Positions 6,682 to 7,882 of a stretch of 7,882 nucleotides of DNA are shown here, one piece after another. The stretch lies in contig JAUXFK010000136.1 in NCBI GenBank assembly GCA_030623035.1, positions 1 through 7,882 of the forward strand, given 5' to 3'. Position 1 is the first letter of the stretch. Every line of letters starts with the position of its first letter. This DNA comes from Deltaproteobacteria bacterium. GTDB taxonomy: Bacteria; Desulfobacterota; UBA8473. The notes beneath the pieces were generated by a model that saw nothing but the letters and a program-made list of their open reading frames with translations, ran no database searches and had not been told where the DNA came from. The translations under genes and the position numbers were made by a program.

Positions 6682-7221
6682 ATGATTTTGGATAAGCATT
6701 ATCTATATTGGATATATGTAATACCCAAGAATCGAGCATCTCGGAATTTCCCTTTTACATATAAGGGAAATCCCTTAACAAAACAAGAGTACTTGGAGTA
6801 TTGGGGAAAATGGGTAATTATGGATGAAAAGGAGAAGCTTGATCAACTGGCCCGTCAGCTTGAGCCTCATGTGGAGAGCAGGGCTATTTATACGATTAAG
6901 TATACTCGCGTTCCAGAGAAAATTTTCGATATCGATTCGTGTGTGATGTGCGTCTTTTGTGATGCCAGGGAAAGAGAAGAAGTGTGGCAGATCCTGTCCA
7001 GCGTTGGGGTAACCTTAAAGGCCTGGATATATGACAGAGAGGTAATTGAGATGTGGCAGACCGGCGGGGTGATGTTGGAGCAGTGGCTCAGCCATTTTGG
7101 GGTAAAAGGCAAAGAGGCTGAAGAGATCAGGATAAGCACTCAGGAAAAGCTTGAAAAGTGGCTTGCGAATATAGAAGATGAAGCTGATACAGGACCCTGG
7201 AGCTTTGAGTTGATATCGTAA
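6682..7221 (+). CDS. Uncharacterised 179-residue protein with a CxxCxxC motif
   Basis: I do not recognise this family. From ATG 6682 the product is 179 residues, soluble-looking, rich in Trp and charged residues, with no signal peptide or membrane segment. A YWGKW motif lies at 40-44, and KYTR at 73-76. A Cys-x-x-Cys-x-x-Cys run (Cys87, Cys90, Cys93) is followed by an Arg/Glu-rich helix-like stretch and WIYDREVIEMW (115-125). The alternating hydrophobic and charged pattern looks like a compact alpha/beta fold. I prefer 6682 because AGGA (6670-6673) lies 8 bases upstream; ATG 6634 would add 16 residues that look less protein-like. It lies 147 bases after the VWA gene on the same strand, with no clear terminator between, so it may be a third accessory protein of the cluster. 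The function is unknown. Confidence 0.75.
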   Translation: MILDKHYLYWIYVIPKNRASRNFPFTYKGNPLTKQEYLEYWGKWVIMDEKEKLDQLARQLEPHVESRAIYTIKYTRVPEKIFDIDSCVMCVFCDAREREEVWQILSSVGVTLKAWIYDREVIEMWQTGGVMLEQWLSHFGVKGKEAEEIRISTQEKLEKWLANIEDEADTGPWSFELIS

Positions 7222-7245
7222 AGAGATATCAGTATCCGCTTTTTT
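7211..7245 (+). terminator. Possible weak rho-independent terminator
   Basis: TGATATC (7211-7217) and GATATCA (7225-7231) form a perfect 7-bp stem with a 7-base loop, extendable by two G-T pairs. A run of six T follows at 7240-7245. The stem is AT-rich and overlaps the stop codon of the preceding gene, and the T-run starts 8 bases after the stem. The position fits the end of a transcription unit; the strength would be low. Confidence 0.3.
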
Positions 7246-7262
7246 GTTAACTCAATATCCAT

Positions 7263-7296
7263 TTGTGCAAAATACAAAAATTGGTAATATGCACAA
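7263..7296. repeat. Inverted repeat TTGTGCA ... TGCACAA
   Basis: Perfect 7-base arms (7263-7269 and 7290-7296) flank a 20-base AT-rich spacer. It could be a regulator site or a cruciform remnant. It is not a terminator, because no T-tract follows. Confidence 0.4.
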
Positions 7297-7300
7297 CCCG

Positions 7301-7315
7301 GTCTCCCAGGGAGAC
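7301..7315. repeat. 15-base palindrome GTCTCCC-A-GGGAGAC
   Basis: Perfect 7-base arms with a single central base lie only 4 bases after the previous inverted repeat. The centre is too tight for a full RNA hairpin, so a protein-binding dyad or a mobile-element junction is more likely. The role is unknown. Confidence 0.4.
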
Positions 7316-7479
7316 GACATGGATTATATTGCAAGGAATTGCCACATTAGAAATTAGTGACAATTAGGGGGGGCGTCCATCAATAAGTAAATAACTTGAT
7401 AGTATAGGAAATCCCATTTTTTTGCCAATGATTTTATTTAGTTATTGAAGATTTGAGGCATAGAGTTTATTATATTGCT

Positions 7480-7690
7480 ATGAAATTTCTGCTGAATAGG
7501 CGGCAAGGCGAGCGGGACAAACAAGACGAGGGGGTTTTTAGATCTATTTTTAGAGATCATTGGGATAGATTTAAGAGCAAGCATCCAAGGTATGATGGCG
7601 GAATTTGACGGAACTTATTATGAAGGATTTATGCCTACATTAGGATGTCCTAATTGCAATCAAGAGACAATGGAATACTCTGAAGTCTAA
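7480..7690 (+). pseudogene. Probable decayed IS91-like transposase N-terminal fragment
   Basis: ATG 7480 opens a 42-codon frame ending at TGA 7608. Its residues 19-39 (VFRSIFRDHWDRFKSKHPRY and the next Asp) resemble, from memory, the start of the zinc-binding N-terminal domain of IS91-type transposases. A second frame (ATG 7592 to TAA 7690) gives 33 residues with GTYYEG and GCPNC, which could be the continuation after a frameshift near 7592-7606: such transposases go on with a Tyr-Tyr pair and a cysteine cluster. No catalytic region, full reading frame or terminal repeats are present, so it would be a short dead remnant. It could also be two chance small frames. Confidence 0.3.
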
Positions 7691-7748
7691 AGAGTCCGCC
7701 CGAAGGTGCGCTAAGTTCTTCGAGAGAAAACAGGTGAAAATTTTGGAA

Positions 7749-7882
7749 ATGCATATATTGATAGCCCTGGGTATCCTCTTTATCGCCGGGTATCTGGGAG
7801 GTCGATGTGCCAATTATCTTAAATTTCCCCGGGTAACCGGATATATCATTGCCGGAATCTTATTAAGCCCATCTCTGTTCGG
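7749..7882 (+). CDS. CPA2/Kef-type cation:proton antiporter, N-terminal fragment cut by window end
   Basis: Only the first 44 codons are inside the window. Residues 1-17 form a hydrophobic segment (ILIALGILFIAGYLGG). A short cytoplasmic-type loop follows (Arg19 to Arg28), then FPRVTGYIIAGILLSPSLF (26-44), the start of a second membrane helix with the PRVTGY-x-x-AGILL-x-PSL signature of KefB/NapA-like sodium- or potassium-proton antiporters. The full protein would be an inner-membrane exchanger of about 400 residues or more. AGGTGA (7732-7737) lies 11 bases before the ATG; the GTG inside it (7734) is in frame and would add five residues, but lacks a good ribosome site. It lies beyond a probable insertion scar and is not evidently part of the glycyl radical enzyme cluster. 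Confidence 0.8.
   Translation, partial: MHILIALGILFIAGYLGGRCANYLKFPRVTGYIIAGILLSPSLF

Larger units (their letters stand above)
7222..7748. other. 527-base stretch without an intact gene
   Basis: The stretch separates the glycyl radical enzyme cluster from the antiporter gene. It contains the 3' part of a weak terminator-like hairpin, two perfect inverted repeats (7263-7296 and 7301-7315), a run of seven G (7367-7373), AT-rich sequence without coding character to about 7479, and a probable decayed transposase fragment (7480-7690). The mix is typical of an insertion scar between two unrelated units. Confidence 0.5.

Noticed and set aside
7691..7722. CGAAG/CTTCG inverted repeat (7701-7705, 7718-7722) before the antiporter gene
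   Set aside because: Five-base arms with a 12-base loop are within chance expectation for this stretch.

Overview
The window looks like a piece of chromosome from a strictly anaerobic bacterium, probably of the sulfate-reducing, syntrophic or hydrocarbon- and aromatic-degrading kind. The basis is an oxygen-sensitive glycyl radical enzyme with its own activating enzyme, bacterial Shine-Dalgarno sites before most genes, and middling GC. No taxonomic marker is present, so the lineage is inference.

Layout. Positions 170-6534 carry four plus-strand genes: a radical-SAM glycyl-radical activating enzyme (170-1099), a glycyl radical enzyme of the pyruvate formate-lyase superfamily (1164-3680), a ChlI/MoxR-type AAA+ ATPase (3837-5396) and a von Willebrand factor A (VWA) protein (5401-6534, starting at a GTG). 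A fifth plus-strand gene of unknown family follows (6682-7221; a longer start at 6634 is possible). Next come about 530 bases without an intact gene. They hold a weak terminator-like hairpin, two clean inverted repeats and what may be the wreck of an IS91-like transposase (about 7480-7690). The window ends in the first 44 codons of a CPA2/Kef-type cation:proton antiporter (from 7749).

How the genes may work together. The activating enzyme should cleave S-adenosylmethionine and put a radical on Gly814 of the large enzyme. That radical is relayed to Cys483, which attacks the substrate. The reaction cannot be named from sequence. The Cys loop has no Glu two residues after the cysteine, as glycyl radical dehydratases, decarboxylases and C-N/C-S lyases usually have. 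No small subunits like those of benzylsuccinate synthase or 4-hydroxyphenylacetate decarboxylase are encoded nearby. The AAA+/VWA pair recalls BssE of benzylsuccinate synthase operons and the CbbQ/CbbO and NorQ/NorD pairs, which remodel or activate metabolic enzymes. The most attractive reading is a glycyl radical enzyme with a dedicated AAA+/VWA remodelling machine and an uncharacterised cysteine-containing partner. That reading is inference from gene order and motifs.
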